Assembly: GCA_016702605.1 (NCBI GenBank) | Contig: JADJDQ010000007.1 | Span: 178,031 to 242,030, forward strand | Reading direction: 5' to 3' | Source of the DNA: Candidatus Intricatilinea gracilis | Lineage (GTDB): Bacteria; Pseudomonadota; Gammaproteobacteria; Burkholderiales; Burkholderiaceae_C | DNA: 64,000 bases | Shown here: positions 44,471 to 53,476 of the stretch, piece by piece | Layout of the letters: each line of letters begins with the position of its first letter | Numbering within the stretch: the stretch's first letter is position 1 | The notes under the pieces: model-generated | Seen by the model: only the letters and a program-made list of their open reading frames with translations | The model's database searches: none | Told to the model about the DNA's origin: nothing | Made by a program: the position numbers and the translations under genes

Positions 44471-47074
44471 GTGCGCCAACCTGGCTCGACGCCACAGCCG
44501 CCGACAAGGACACCCGACGTGGCCAGACCTGCCGATGTTTCCCCCGCCGCCCGCGCCACCAGCCCTGTGAAGTCGCTGGGGCGCTTCCGCCTGTTGCGTG
44601 GCCTGGGTGAAGGTGCGCAGGCCACCGTCTGGCTGGCGCACGACCCGCGACTGGACCGCGAGGTGGCGCTCAAGCTGCTGCGCCCGGACACCGACACGGT
44701 GAGCCTGGACGAATGGCTGCACGAGGCACGCGCCGTGAGCCGGCTGACGCACCCCAACATCGTGCCGGTGTTCGAGGCCGACAACATCGACGGCCAGTGT
44801 TATCTGGTGTTCGAGTTCGTTCCGGGCCACACCCTGGCCGACCTGATGCGTGGCAACAAGCGCCTGCCGGCGCGCGAGGCGGTCGAACTGGCGCTGGGTG
44901 TGCTGGCCGGGCTGCAGGCGGCACACGCCGCCGGTGTGGTGCACCGCGACCTCAAACCTTCGAACATCCTGATCGACGCCAGCGGCCGCCCGCGGGTGAT
45001 GGACTTCGGCATCGCCGCACGACTGGCCGACGCGGCACAGCCGCAGCTCATCGTCGGCACCCCTGGCTACATCTCGCCAGAGGCGGCGCGTGGTGAGCCG
45101 CCCAGTGCCGCGATGGACGTGTTTGCCGCGTCCATCCTGCTGGCCGAGATGCTGGCGGGTCAACGCCTGAACTTCGACACCGACCCTTGGCGCGCGGTGA
45201 AACGTGTGATCGAGACCGATCTGCAGCTGCCCACCGAACTGGGCACCGATGTCGATGACACCCTGCGCGCCATCGTCAAGCGCGGCCTGGCGCGCAATGC
45301 GTCCGAACGCTGGCCCACGGCGCAGGCCCTGCACGACGCATTGCTGCATTGGCTGCACCCGGCCGACACGCAGGTGGCGCCGGTGAAGGACGGCGCCGCG
45401 CTCGAGTTCCTGTTGCGGCGCATGCGCAGCAAGAGCGACTTTCCGGCCATGTCCGACGCGGTGGGGCGCATCCAGAAGCTGACCTATTCCGAGAACGCCA
45501 GCCTGGCGGGCCTGAGCAACGAGATCCTCAAGGACGTGGCGCTCACCCAGAAGCTGCTGCGCCTGGTCAACACCGTGCACTACAAACATGCCGGCGGCGG
45601 CAACATCACGACGGTGTCGCGCGCCGTGGCGCTGGTGGGGTTTGCCGGCATCCGCAACATGGCGCTGTCGCTCATCCTGCTCGAGCACATGGAGAACAAG
45701 ACCCATGCGCAGCAGCTGCGGGTGGAGTTCTTGCGCTCGCTGATGGCGGCCAACCTGGCGCGCGAGTTGTGCCTGAACCCGCGTGACGACGAAGAGTCTT
45801 TCCTGTGCGCCATGTTCCACAACCTCGGCCGCACGCTGACGGAGTTCTACTTCCCCGAAGAAGCGCAGCAGATCCGGCGCATCACCCGTGTCGAACACAA
45901 GAGCCACGGCCACGGCGTGACGGCCACGCCGCTGAGCGCAGCCAATGCGTCGGCCCAGGTGCTGGGCATGAGCTTCGAGCAACTCGGCCTGGGTGTTGCG
46001 CGCCAATGGGGCCTGCCCCGGGCCTTGCAGCAAAGCATGCATCACGTGGAGGGTGAGCCGCCGGCCCATCCGCCCGAGCAAGCCATCGAGCGCCAGCGCT
46101 GGCTGGCCCATGCCGCCAATGCCGTGGCCGACGAGATCCTGCACACCGACCCGGCCGAGGTGCACGGCCATGTGCGTGCCATCGCCCAGCGTTACGCCCA
46201 CGCCCTGGGCGTCAAGCCCGGCGCCTTCGACGCGGCCGCCACCGAGGCGCGCCAGGAGCTGTCGAAGATGGCGCGAGCCATGAACATCAACCTGCCCAGG
46301 AACTCGCCCGGTCAACGCTTGTTGTCACCGGTCGAACCGGCGCTTGACGACTCGCTCACCCCCACCCAGTTGCAGGCCACCCAGGTGATGGCTACAGCCG
46401 ATCAGGCGACCGCCAAGCTCGATCGCCACGAGGCCAGCGGCGCAAACAGCGGCGACACAAGCAACGAAGCCACCCGCAAGATCAGCCGCGAGACCACCCG
46501 CGAGGCCCAGCGCGAGGCCGCTGACGCCCTCCTGCACGACGAAGCGGTGCAGGTGCTCACCTCGGGCATCGAGGACATCACCAATCAGCTGGTCGACAAC
46601 TTCAAGCTCAACGAAGTGTTGCGCATGGTGCTCGAGACCTTGTATCGCGGCCTGCACCTGCGCCGCATCGTGTTCTGCCTGCGTGAACCCAAGCTCGATA
46701 GCCTGACCGGCCGCTTCGGCCTGGGCGACGACATCGAACCCGCCAAGGGCCTGGTCGCCGCCTTCAAGATCCCGCTGCACACGGCCGCGAGCACCAGCGT
46801 CGACCTCTTCGCCGCTGTCTGCCAACGAGGCGTCGACACCCTGATCGCCGACGCCACCGACCACAAGATTGCCGAACGCCTGCCCGACTGGTACCGCGCC
46901 AAGGTGCACGCCCCCACCTTCTTGCTGCTGCCGCTGGCCATGAAAGGCGCGACCTTCGCGCTCATCTATGCCGACAAGGCGCGCGCCAACTCGATCGAAC
47001 TGAGCGAGCGCGAACTCTCGCTGCTGCGCACCCTGCGCAACCAGGCGGTGATGGCGTTCAAGCAGACGGCGTGA
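44471..47074 (+). CDS. Ser/Thr protein kinase-HDOD-GAF fusion
   Basis: An 867-residue protein. A Hanks-type kinase spans about 36-295: glycine loop GLGEGAQATVW, Lys in ALKLL, catalytic VVHRDLKPSNIL, VMDFGIA, GTPGYISPE. An HDOD domain spans about 315-520, with the DVALTQKLLRLVN helix and the FLCAMFHNLGR segment. A charged, Thr/Ala/Glu-rich linker (about 600-690) leads to a GAF-like domain to the C-terminus (from LTSGIEDITNQLVDNFKL on). HDOD proteins relay signals in motility, secretion and biofilm control. The start is GTG 44471. No membrane segment; likely a cytosolic signalling hub. Confidence 0.88.
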   Translation: MRQPGSTPQPPTRTPDVARPADVSPAARATSPVKSLGRFRLLRGLGEGAQATVWLAHDPRLDREVALKLLRPDTDTVSLDEWLHEARAVSRLTHPNIVPVFEADNIDGQCYLVFEFVPGHTLADLMRGNKRLPAREAVELALGVLAGLQAAHAAGVVHRDLKPSNILIDASGRPRVMDFGIAARLADAAQPQLIVGTPGYISPEAARGEPPSAAMDVFAASILLAEMLAGQRLNFDTDPWRAVKRVIETDLQLPTELGTDVDDTLRAIVKRGLARNASERWPTAQALHDALLHWLHPADTQVAPVKDGAALEFLLRRMRSKSDFPAMSDAVGRIQKLTYSENASLAGLSNEILKDVALTQKLLRLVNTVHYKHAGGGNITTVSRAVALVGFAGIRNMALSLILLEHMENKTHAQQLRVEFLRSLMAANLARELCLNPRDDEESFLCAMFHNLGRTLTEFYFPEEAQQIRRITRVEHKSHGHGVTATPLSAANASAQVLGMSFEQLGLGVARQWGLPRALQQSMHHVEGEPPAHPPEQAIERQRWLAHAANAVADEILHTDPAEVHGHVRAIAQRYAHALGVKPGAFDAAATEARQELSKMARAMNINLPRNSPGQRLLSPVEPALDDSLTPTQLQATQVMATADQATAKLDRHEASGANSGDTSNEATRKISRETTREAQREAADALLHDEAVQVLTSGIEDITNQLVDNFKLNEVLRMVLETLYRGLHLRRIVFCLREPKLDSLTGRFGLGDDIEPAKGLVAAFKIPLHTAASTSVDLFAAVCQRGVDTLIADATDHKIAERLPDWYRAKVHAPTFLLLPLAMKGATFALIYADKARANSIELSERELSLLRTLRNQAVMAFKQTA

Positions 47075-47150
47075 GGCTGGCGCTGCGCCCCGCCGAGTTT
47101 TGGTGGTCGGGGCGCTGGCCACACAGGACGCCAGTGCCGAAACGCGCTCG

Positions 47151-47504
47151 TCAGAGCGCCGCTTCCTTCTTGAGCCCGAGGATGGCAGACCCGACGGCGG
47201 TCGATGCTGTCATGAAAGAACTGCCGGACTCGAGCATCTTCTCTGCAGCAGCGAAGGCCTTCTGGTTGACGCTGCGAGCCACGGCACCTGCCTCGCGATG
47301 GAAGGCGGCGTGTTTGCTCACGCAGTCGCGGTACGAGCCCAGCGTGCCAAAGCGGGTCTTGGCCTCGCCGTGCAACCACTTGCCCAGGGGGCAGCAGTTG
47401 TCGGCGGTGATGGTCGCTGCATCCAGCGCTTCTTTCTTCATGATGGCCAGGCGCAATTTCGACTTCCACTCGGAGTGGGCTTGGCTGGCGGCATTGAGGT
47501 CCAT
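47151..47504 (-). CDS. CZB-domain zinc-binding protein
   Basis: A 117-residue stand-alone CZB (chemoreceptor zinc-binding) domain. The His-Cys-His-His zinc set is H10, C38 in CCPLGKWLHG, and H65 and H69 in SKHAAFH. CZB domains sense zinc or hypochlorite-type oxidants and normally sit on chemoreceptors or diguanylate cyclases; free-standing ones may act as partners. The ATG at 47504 has AGGAAA upstream; a longer reading to 47543 lacks support. Confidence 0.85.
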   Translation of the reverse strand: MDLNAASQAHSEWKSKLRLAIMKKEALDAATITADNCCPLGKWLHGEAKTRFGTLGSYRDCVSKHAAFHREAGAVARSVNQKAFAAAEKMLESGSSFMTASTAVGSAILGLKKEAAL

Positions 47505-47910
47505 GGGTTTCCTTTCGGCGAAGTTTGTGGCCATGGTAGGCAACCCGCCCGCCAGTCATTGGCGCGAGATGGATGCTTGCGCGGGGTCTGATTAGTCGAT
47601 CGTTCCTGACATGAGGCAAATTCGCCGGGATCGACGAGGACTTGCGCATGGTGCTCGACATCCTCACCGCGTCCTGCACATCCGGTGCGGGCGCGGCAAG
47701 TCCACCATATGCACGACAACGCGGGCCCGGCCCTGGCTTGTCGACGAATTTGCTACCCATGACCTGACCGACATCAGGCAAAGTCCTGGCGCCCGGGACC
47801 TGCCGCACATCAATGTTGCAGGCGGGTCGGGCGCATGTTTCGAGATGGGTCACGCGACGGGCTAGCGCCACGCCGTTGACCATGACCCTCCCACGTCAAG
47901 GAGACTTTCC
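47505..47910. other. Gene-free interval
   Basis: About 400 bases between divergent genes. A short plus-strand frame (47611-47865) has an Arg/His-rich composition typical of non-coding GC-rich DNA. The right end carries AAGGAG for the endolysin gene. No clear promoter or repeat was seen. Confidence 0.3.
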
Positions 47911-48714
47911 ATGGATACGTTGAACCTCAACGACAGCGGCCCCGACGTCGTCAAGCTGCAGCAAGCGCTGGCCACACGTGGCTTCCCGCCCGGCACCATC
48001 GACGGCACCTTCGGCGCAGGCACCGAAGCCGCGCTCATCGGCTTCCAGAAAAGCGCCAACCTCTTGCCGGACGGCAAGGCTGGTCCGCGCACACTGACCG
48101 CGCTGGGCCTGGTCGACAACGCGGATCTGCCCACCGCGATCCCCCATGTCACCGTCCAGGTGGTGAGCAAGATGTTTCCCGCCACACCCCTGGGCAACAT
48201 CAAGCGCCACTTGCCGACGGTCGTCGATGCCCTGGTCGGGCGTCACCTGTCGGACAAGTCCATGGTGCTGATGGCCCTGGCCACGATCCGGGCCGAGACC
48301 GAAGGCTTCGTGCCGATCGACGAAGGCCTGTCGCGCTTCAACACCTCGCCCGGCGGACATGCCTTCGACCTCTACGACATGCGCACCGACATCGGCAATC
48401 GCGGCACACCGGACGGTGAACGCTACAAGGGCCGCGGCTTCATCCAGCTCACCGGTCGTGCCAACTACCGCCGCTACGGCCCCAAGCTGAGCCAACCCTT
48501 CGACCTCGAAGCCAACCCCGACCGAGCCAACGATCCCGCCGTCGCAGCCGAGTTGCTCGCGCTGTTCATCGGTGACAAGGAACGCCAGATCAAGCAGGCG
48601 CTCAACGAAGGCGACCTGCGCCACGCCCGGCGCCTCGTCAACGGCGGCAGTCACGGGCTCGATCAGTTCACCGCTGCGTTCAAGGCGGGAGACGCGCTGA
48701 TACCGGACGCTTGA
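47911..48714 (+). CDS. Endolysin-like: peptidoglycan-binding plus GH19-type muramidase/chitinase
   Basis: A 267-residue protein. A PG_binding_1 domain spans residues 5-70 (DVVKLQQALATRGF, GTFGAGTEAALIGFQ). A GH19/lysozyme-like domain spans about 85-260, with candidate catalytic Glu E129 in RAETEGF and the hallmark YKGRGFIQLTGRANY. There is no signal peptide, as in phage endolysins that leave the cell through a holin. AAGGAG precedes ATG 47911. No other phage genes adjoin, so it is a lone endolysin or a domesticated cell-wall enzyme. Confidence 0.85.
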   Translation: MDTLNLNDSGPDVVKLQQALATRGFPPGTIDGTFGAGTEAALIGFQKSANLLPDGKAGPRTLTALGLVDNADLPTAIPHVTVQVVSKMFPATPLGNIKRHLPTVVDALVGRHLSDKSMVLMALATIRAETEGFVPIDEGLSRFNTSPGGHAFDLYDMRTDIGNRGTPDGERYKGRGFIQLTGRANYRRYGPKLSQPFDLEANPDRANDPAVAAELLALFIGDKERQIKQALNEGDLRHARRLVNGGSHGLDQFTAAFKAGDALIPDA

Positions 48715-48801
48715 CCGGGAGCAACTGGAGCACGTCTGGCCCTGTCTCCTGACGACCACCTGCCCGGCTGGGCATGTACTTGCATACAGCACGAGAGGAC
48801 C

Positions 48802-48815
48802 TTGGGCTGGATCAA
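48802..48815 (+). promoter_or_regulatory. Possible FNR-type site upstream of nrdD
   Basis: TTGGGCTGGATCAA matches 8 of 10 defined bases of the FNR consensus TTGAT-N4-ATCAA, with a perfect right half. It lies about 95 bases before the nrdD ATG, and a TAGCTA hexamer at 48843 could be the -10. Anaerobic activation of nrdD by FNR is known in other bacteria; this site is only suggestive. Confidence 0.35.
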
Positions 48816-48903
48816 CTGTGTCCGTCGGCAGCGCTTGTCGCCTAGCTATGGTGTGTCTAGAGTCTGCGCCACGCTATATCTAGTGCCACAGCCGAAAACT
48901 CTC

Positions 48904-50970
48904 ATGACCCAGCCGACCCTCGACCGCGAGCTTTTCCCCGATCCCACGCCCGTGGCGGTGATCAAGCGAGAGGGCGGCACGGTCGCTTTCGACCTGGGCA
49001 AGATCGTGGCGGCGCTGGTCAAGGCGGGGGCGGCGACGGGGGAATATGACGCCGAGCGGGCACACGTGCTGGCCGAAACCGTCGGGGCGCGGCTGCGCTG
49101 GCGGGTGACCAGCGTCGAGCAGATCCAGGACGAAGCCGAGCGGGTGCTCAACGAGGCTGGCTTCTTTGCCACCACGCGCGCCTACATCGTCTACCGCGAG
49201 CAGCACCGCATCATGCGGCGCGACCGAGCGGTGGCGGTGGACGTGGAGCGGTCGGTCAACGAATACCTGGGCAAGCAGGACTGGCGCGTCAATGCCAATG
49301 CCAACCAGGGCTACTCGCTGGGCGGGCTGATCCTCAACGTGTCGGGCAAGGTGATCGCCAACTACTGGCTCGAGCATGTCTACCCGCCCGAGGTGGGGCT
49401 GGCGCACCGCGAGGCCGAGATCCACATCCATGACCTGGACATGTTGTCGGGCTACTGCGCCGGCTGGTCGCTGCGCACGTTGCTGCACGAAGGCCTGAAC
49501 GGTGTGCCGGGCAAGGTGGAGGCCAAGCCGCCCAAACATCTGTCGAGCGCGGTGGGGCAGATCGTCAACTTCCTGGGCACGCTGCAGAACGAATGGGCTG
49601 GCGCGCAGGCCTTCTCGTCGTTCGACACCTATCTGGCGCCCTTCATCCGCAAGGACGCGATGACGTACACCCAGGTGCGCCAGTGCCTGCAGGAACTGAT
49701 CTACAACCTCAACGTGCCGTCGCGCTGGGGCACACAAACGCCGTTCACCAATCTCACCTTCGACTGGACCTGCCCGGCCGATCTGCGCGAACAGGTGCCG
49801 GTGATCGGCGGCGTCGAGATGCCCTTCATGTACGGCGAGCTGCAGGCCGAGATGGACCTGATCAACCAGGCCTACATCGACGTGATGATGGAAGGCGACG
49901 CCAAGGGCCGCGCGTTCACCTTCCCCATCCCCACCTACAACATCACCAAGGATTTCGACTGGGAGCACCCGAACACCGAACGCCTGTTCGAGATGACGGC
50001 CAAGTACGGGCTGCCGTACTTCCAGAACTTCCTCAACAGCGATCTCGAGCCGCACATGGTGCGCTCGATGTGCTGCCGCCTGCAGCTCGATCTGCGCGAG
50101 TTGCTCAAGCGTGGCAACGGCCTGTTCGGTTCGGCCGAACAAACCGGTTCGGTGGGTGTGGTGACGATCAACTGCGCGCGCCTGGGCTACCTGCACGCCG
50201 GTGACGAAGCCGCGCTGCTGGCGCATACCGACCGCCTGGTCGACCTGGCGCGCACCAGCCTGGAGATCAAGCGCAAGACCATCCAGGGCCACATCGACAA
50301 CGGCCTGTTCCCCTACACCAAGCGTTACCTGGGCACGCTGCGCAACCACTTCTCGACGCTGGGCGTGAACGGCATCAACGAGATGATCCGCAACTTCAGC
50401 GGCGACACCGAGAACATCACCACGCCGGCCGGCGAGGCGATGGCCGTGCGCTACCTCGACCACCTGCGCGAGCACATGGTCACGCTGCAGGAAGCCACCG
50501 GGCATCTCTACAACCTCGAAGCCACACCCGCCGAAGGCACGACCTACCGCTTCGCCAAGGAAGACAAGAATCGTTTCCCCGCCATCCTGCAGGCCGGCAC
50601 ACGCGAGCAGCCCTACTACACCAACTCGTCGCAGTTGCCGGTGGGTTTCACGGCCGACCCCTTCGAGGCCTTGCAGCGCCAGGAGCATCTGCAGCGCAAG
50701 TACACCGGCGGCACGGTGCTGCACCTGTACCTGGGTGAACGGGTGTCGTCGGCGCGCGCCTGTCGCGACCTGGTCAAGCGCGCGTTGACGCGGTTCCGCC
50801 TGCCCTACATCACCGTCACGCCGACCTTCTCGATCTGCCCGACCCACGGTTACCTCGCCGGCGAACACGCCTTCTGCCCCAGGTGTGACGACGAAGCGCT
50901 GGCGCGCAAGGCCAAGGCCAAGGCCGAGGCGCGGCTGCAGGCGCTGGTGGCGCAGCAACCATCGCAGTGA
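48904..50970 (+). CDS. nrdD: Anaerobic (class III) ribonucleotide reductase large chain, lacking glycyl-radical end
   Basis: A 688-residue protein. An N-terminal ATP-cone (about 17-105, VAVIKREGGTVAFDLGKI) precedes the class III reductase barrel, with LDMLSGYCAGWSL, the EWAGAQAFSSFD block and the C390-C391 pair in RSMCCRLQ. The end carries a zinc-type site (C645, H648, C658, C661). Family members then continue into a glycyl-radical loop (R-V-C/M-G-Y); here the chain stops soon after the zinc site with an Ala/Lys-rich tail, and that loop is encoded by the next gene. It makes dNTPs without oxygen. The ATG at 48904 was taken over an upstream extension. Confidence 0.9.
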   Translation: MTQPTLDRELFPDPTPVAVIKREGGTVAFDLGKIVAALVKAGAATGEYDAERAHVLAETVGARLRWRVTSVEQIQDEAERVLNEAGFFATTRAYIVYREQHRIMRRDRAVAVDVERSVNEYLGKQDWRVNANANQGYSLGGLILNVSGKVIANYWLEHVYPPEVGLAHREAEIHIHDLDMLSGYCAGWSLRTLLHEGLNGVPGKVEAKPPKHLSSAVGQIVNFLGTLQNEWAGAQAFSSFDTYLAPFIRKDAMTYTQVRQCLQELIYNLNVPSRWGTQTPFTNLTFDWTCPADLREQVPVIGGVEMPFMYGELQAEMDLINQAYIDVMMEGDAKGRAFTFPIPTYNITKDFDWEHPNTERLFEMTAKYGLPYFQNFLNSDLEPHMVRSMCCRLQLDLRELLKRGNGLFGSAEQTGSVGVVTINCARLGYLHAGDEAALLAHTDRLVDLARTSLEIKRKTIQGHIDNGLFPYTKRYLGTLRNHFSTLGVNGINEMIRNFSGDTENITTPAGEAMAVRYLDHLREHMVTLQEATGHLYNLEATPAEGTTYRFAKEDKNRFPAILQAGTREQPYYTNSSQLPVGFTADPFEALQRQEHLQRKYTGGTVLHLYLGERVSSARACRDLVKRALTRFRLPYITVTPTFSICPTHGYLAGEHAFCPRCDDEALARKAKAKAEARLQALVAQQPSQ

Positions 50971-51024
50971 GCGCCAGGCGCAGTCAGCACAACCAATCAA
51001 TCCTTTCGGACACTGGATCACCCC

Positions 51025-51252
51025 ATGAGCCACAGCCTGACCCCCCTGATCCACCCACAACTCGAGACCCATGAACGCCAGCGCTGCGAGGTCTGGACAC
51101 GTGTGATGGGTTACCACCGACCGATGGCGTCGTTCAACATCGGCAAACAAGGTGAGTTCAACGAGCGTCGCTACTTCGACGAACCCGGCCGTGCGGCGGT
51201 CTGCGTCGACGTGGCTGCGGCATGTGCCGACCAGGAGGCCATCTGCGTCTGA
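51025..51252 (+). CDS. Separate glycyl-radical segment of NrdD
   Basis: A 75-residue protein with the block RCEVWTRVMGYHRP followed by SFNIGKQGEFNERRYF. This corresponds to the C-terminal glycyl-radical loop of class III reductases (E. coli RVCGYLG then FNAGKQEEVKRR). The radical Gly is G29 and Y30 follows as expected. It lies between nrdD and nrdG, overlapping nrdG by 31 bases. It presumably docks into NrdD, is activated by NrdG, and supplies the radical in trans, as GrcA does for pyruvate formate-lyase. Confidence 0.82.
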   Translation: MSHSLTPLIHPQLETHERQRCEVWTRVMGYHRPMASFNIGKQGEFNERRYFDEPGRAAVCVDVAAACADQEAICV

Positions 51253-52031
51253 GCCTGCTGCGCCGCCCAACCTCCGACGAGGCGCCCGGCACAACCGAGA
51301 CGCCGGCACTCGAAGTCGGCGGTTTCGTGCCCTTCAGCAGTACCGACTGGCCCGGCAAACTCGCCGCGGTGGTCTTCGTGCAAGGCTGCCCCTGGCGCTG
51401 CGCCTATTGCCACAACACCAGCCTGCAGCCCAAACGCCGTGGTGACGGCATGGCCTGGGGTGAAGTGGTCGAGGTGCTGGGGCGCCGTGTCGGTCTGCTC
51501 GACGCGGTGGTATTCAGCGGCGGCGAACCCACACTCGACGCCGGCCTGCCGGCGGCCATCTCCACCGTGCGTGCGATGGGTTTCCAGGTCGGCCTGCATA
51601 CCGCTGGGCTCGACCCGGCGCGCCTGAAGGCGCTGCTGCCGCTGGTCGACTGGGTCGGCCTCGATGTGAAGACGAGTTTTACCGACTATGCCGAGGTGAC
51701 CGGTGTGGCACGCAGCGGCACGGCCGCCAAACGCTCGCTCGCGCATGTGCTGGCCAGTGGCGTGGCATACGAGGTGCGCACCACCTATCACCCGGCTTTG
51801 CTGGGAGATGCGGCGTTGATCGACCTGGCGCGTGGCCTCGAGGCTGCCGGCGCACGCGACTGGGTGCTGCAGCAGTGGCACGAGCAGGACGAAGCCGCCA
51901 ACGAGTCACGTGCCGCCCATGCTGCAGCAGGTGATGCGCCGGTGCCTTTGCTGGCCGCGACCTGGCGCTGGCCACCTGCTGCGTTGCTCGACACCTTGCG
52001 CGAAGTCGGGCCGGCGCTGAGCCTGCGCTGA
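51222..52031 (+). CDS. nrdG: Anaerobic ribonucleotide reductase activating protein (radical SAM)
   Basis: A 269-residue radical SAM enzyme. The cluster motif is C56-PWR-C60-AY-C63 and the SAM-binding GGEP sits in VVFSGGEPTLDAG. It opens with the activase-type GGFVPFSSTDWPGKL segment at about 33-47. It transfers a hydrogen-abstracting radical to the glycine in the NrdD tail. It is longer than E. coli NrdG and belongs to the YjjW/NrdG2-like group. Its start overlaps the tail gene, giving translational coupling between activase and substrate segment. Confidence 0.9.
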   Translation: MCRPGGHLRLSLLRRPTSDEAPGTTETPALEVGGFVPFSSTDWPGKLAAVVFVQGCPWRCAYCHNTSLQPKRRGDGMAWGEVVEVLGRRVGLLDAVVFSGGEPTLDAGLPAAISTVRAMGFQVGLHTAGLDPARLKALLPLVDWVGLDVKTSFTDYAEVTGVARSGTAAKRSLAHVLASGVAYEVRTTYHPALLGDAALIDLARGLEAAGARDWVLQQWHEQDEAANESRAAHAAAGDAPVPLLAATWRWPPAALLDTLREVGPALSLR

Positions 52032-52133
52032 GTTGTGTTGCCGGGGGTGATGCGGGGCGGCGCGCCGTGCCGCCGCACCGGGTCGTGGTTGTCGACCAGG
52101 CCAAGTTGCTCAATTGCGGGGACGCCCGCCGGG

Positions 52134-53360
52134 TCAGCGGTCCTGGCGGTGCTGGGCCGAGAAGAAGTCGAGCATCGCCGCACTGGCGTCGGGCCCGCTG
52201 GCGTCGCTGTACGAGCCGGCCGTGCTGCCACCCGACCAGGCGTGGCCGGAACCGTGGATCACCCAGTGTTCGGCCTGCACCTGGCCGCGGCCATTGCGCC
52301 AGATGCGGCGCGTGTAGTTGCGGCCCTGCACCAGGTCGCGTTCGGTGTGTGGCTCGCTGCCGATGGCCAGTGAGGCCATCAGGCGATCACCGTTGAGGGG
52401 ATGCACGGTGTTGTCCTGGTCGCCGTGGATGACGATGGTGGGCGCCGCTGCGGCGGTGCCGTCACCAGCATCGCCTCGGTCGCCGTTGCTCTGCGCCGGC
52501 AAGGCACCCTGGTGCATGGCCACCAGGGCAGAATTGAGGTCACTCGCCGCACCGGCGCGCAGGCCCGAATGCACACCGACGGCGCTGAAGAGCTCGGGGT
52601 AGGCGGCGGCAACATTGGCCGCCATGGCGCCACCGGCCGACAAGCCGGCCACAAAGACACGCCGGGCATCGACGCCGTAACGGTGCAGCACCGCACGCAC
52701 CATGCCGGCGATCGACTCGGGTTCACCTGTGCCACGTTGCTGATGCGCCGGCACGAACCAGTTCCAGCAGCGCGACGCGTTGGCGTCGTGGCCCTGCGCC
52801 GGGTACAACACGAACCAGCCGCGCCGGCGCGCCAGGTCGTTCATGCGAGTGCCGGCGGCAAAGTCGTCGGGGTTCTGGCTGCAGCCGTGCAGCATCACCA
52901 GCAGCGGCAGCAGCTCGCGGGTGCCGACTAGCGCCTGCGGCGGCACGAAAAGTTTGTAAGCCCGCGTGCCGCTGGCATCGACATGGCTGAGTGCGAGGAA
53001 CTCGCCCTGACTCAGCAGCGTGTCGGTGGCCTGGGTGCCGTGGTGGCCTGCAGCGCCATGGTCGGACACCTCACGAGCCTGCACCTCGATCACGTCGGAT
53101 CGATCGGCAGCCTGTGTGGCTGGGTGTGATGCGGGGGGTGTGGCGGCGGGTGCCCCGAAGTGTCCACCCCTGGGTTGGTCGCCCTGGCCGTGCATGAAGA
53201 CGGTCTGCCCGACCTGCGCCTTCACACTCACGAGTGCGGCCTTGACTGCTGCGGTCGCGCCGCTCAGGTCGCCCGCCTGGGTGAGCCGGGTGGCCTGGGC
53301 CATCAGCCGGGCAAATTCATGATTCGTCGACACGGGGATCTTGTTCGAGTGATTGCGCAT
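52134..53360 (-). CDS. PHB-depolymerase-family esterase
   Basis: A 408-residue alpha/beta hydrolase of the LpqC/PHB depolymerase family. After a ~130-residue N-terminal extension of low complexity come the oxyanion block LVMLHGCSQNPDDFAAGT, the nucleophile GLSAGGAMAANVA, the acid in VIHGDQDNTVHP and the His in GSGHAWSGG. It probably degrades poly-hydroxyalkanoate oligomers or related esters. No signal peptide is visible, which fits an intracellular granule-associated enzyme. The ATG at 53360 is preferred to a GTG at 53393. Confidence 0.87.
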   Translation of the reverse strand: MRNHSNKIPVSTNHEFARLMAQATRLTQAGDLSGATAAVKAALVSVKAQVGQTVFMHGQGDQPRGGHFGAPAATPPASHPATQAADRSDVIEVQAREVSDHGAAGHHGTQATDTLLSQGEFLALSHVDASGTRAYKLFVPPQALVGTRELLPLLVMLHGCSQNPDDFAAGTRMNDLARRRGWFVLYPAQGHDANASRCWNWFVPAHQQRGTGEPESIAGMVRAVLHRYGVDARRVFVAGLSAGGAMAANVAAAYPELFSAVGVHSGLRAGAASDLNSALVAMHQGALPAQSNGDRGDAGDGTAAAAPTIVIHGDQDNTVHPLNGDRLMASLAIGSEPHTERDLVQGRNYTRRIWRNGRGQVQAEHWVIHGSGHAWSGGSTAGSYSDASGPDASAAMLDFFSAQHRQDR

Positions 53361-53476
53361 GATCTCACGCACACCTTGCGCAAGCACATGCACATCACTT
53401 GCCCGGCAACAAGAGCTGCCAGGGGCTTACCCGGCGACTACACCTGCCGAACCAGCCCCTGCCCAGAATTTCGGGC

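Noticed and set aside
44378..46315. Open frame of 645 codons on the minus strand
   Set aside because: It is antisense to the kinase-HDOD-GAF gene.
48880..51309. Open frame of 809 codons on the minus strand
   Set aside because: It is antisense to nrdD and its tail gene, which carry clear family motifs; the reverse frame has none.
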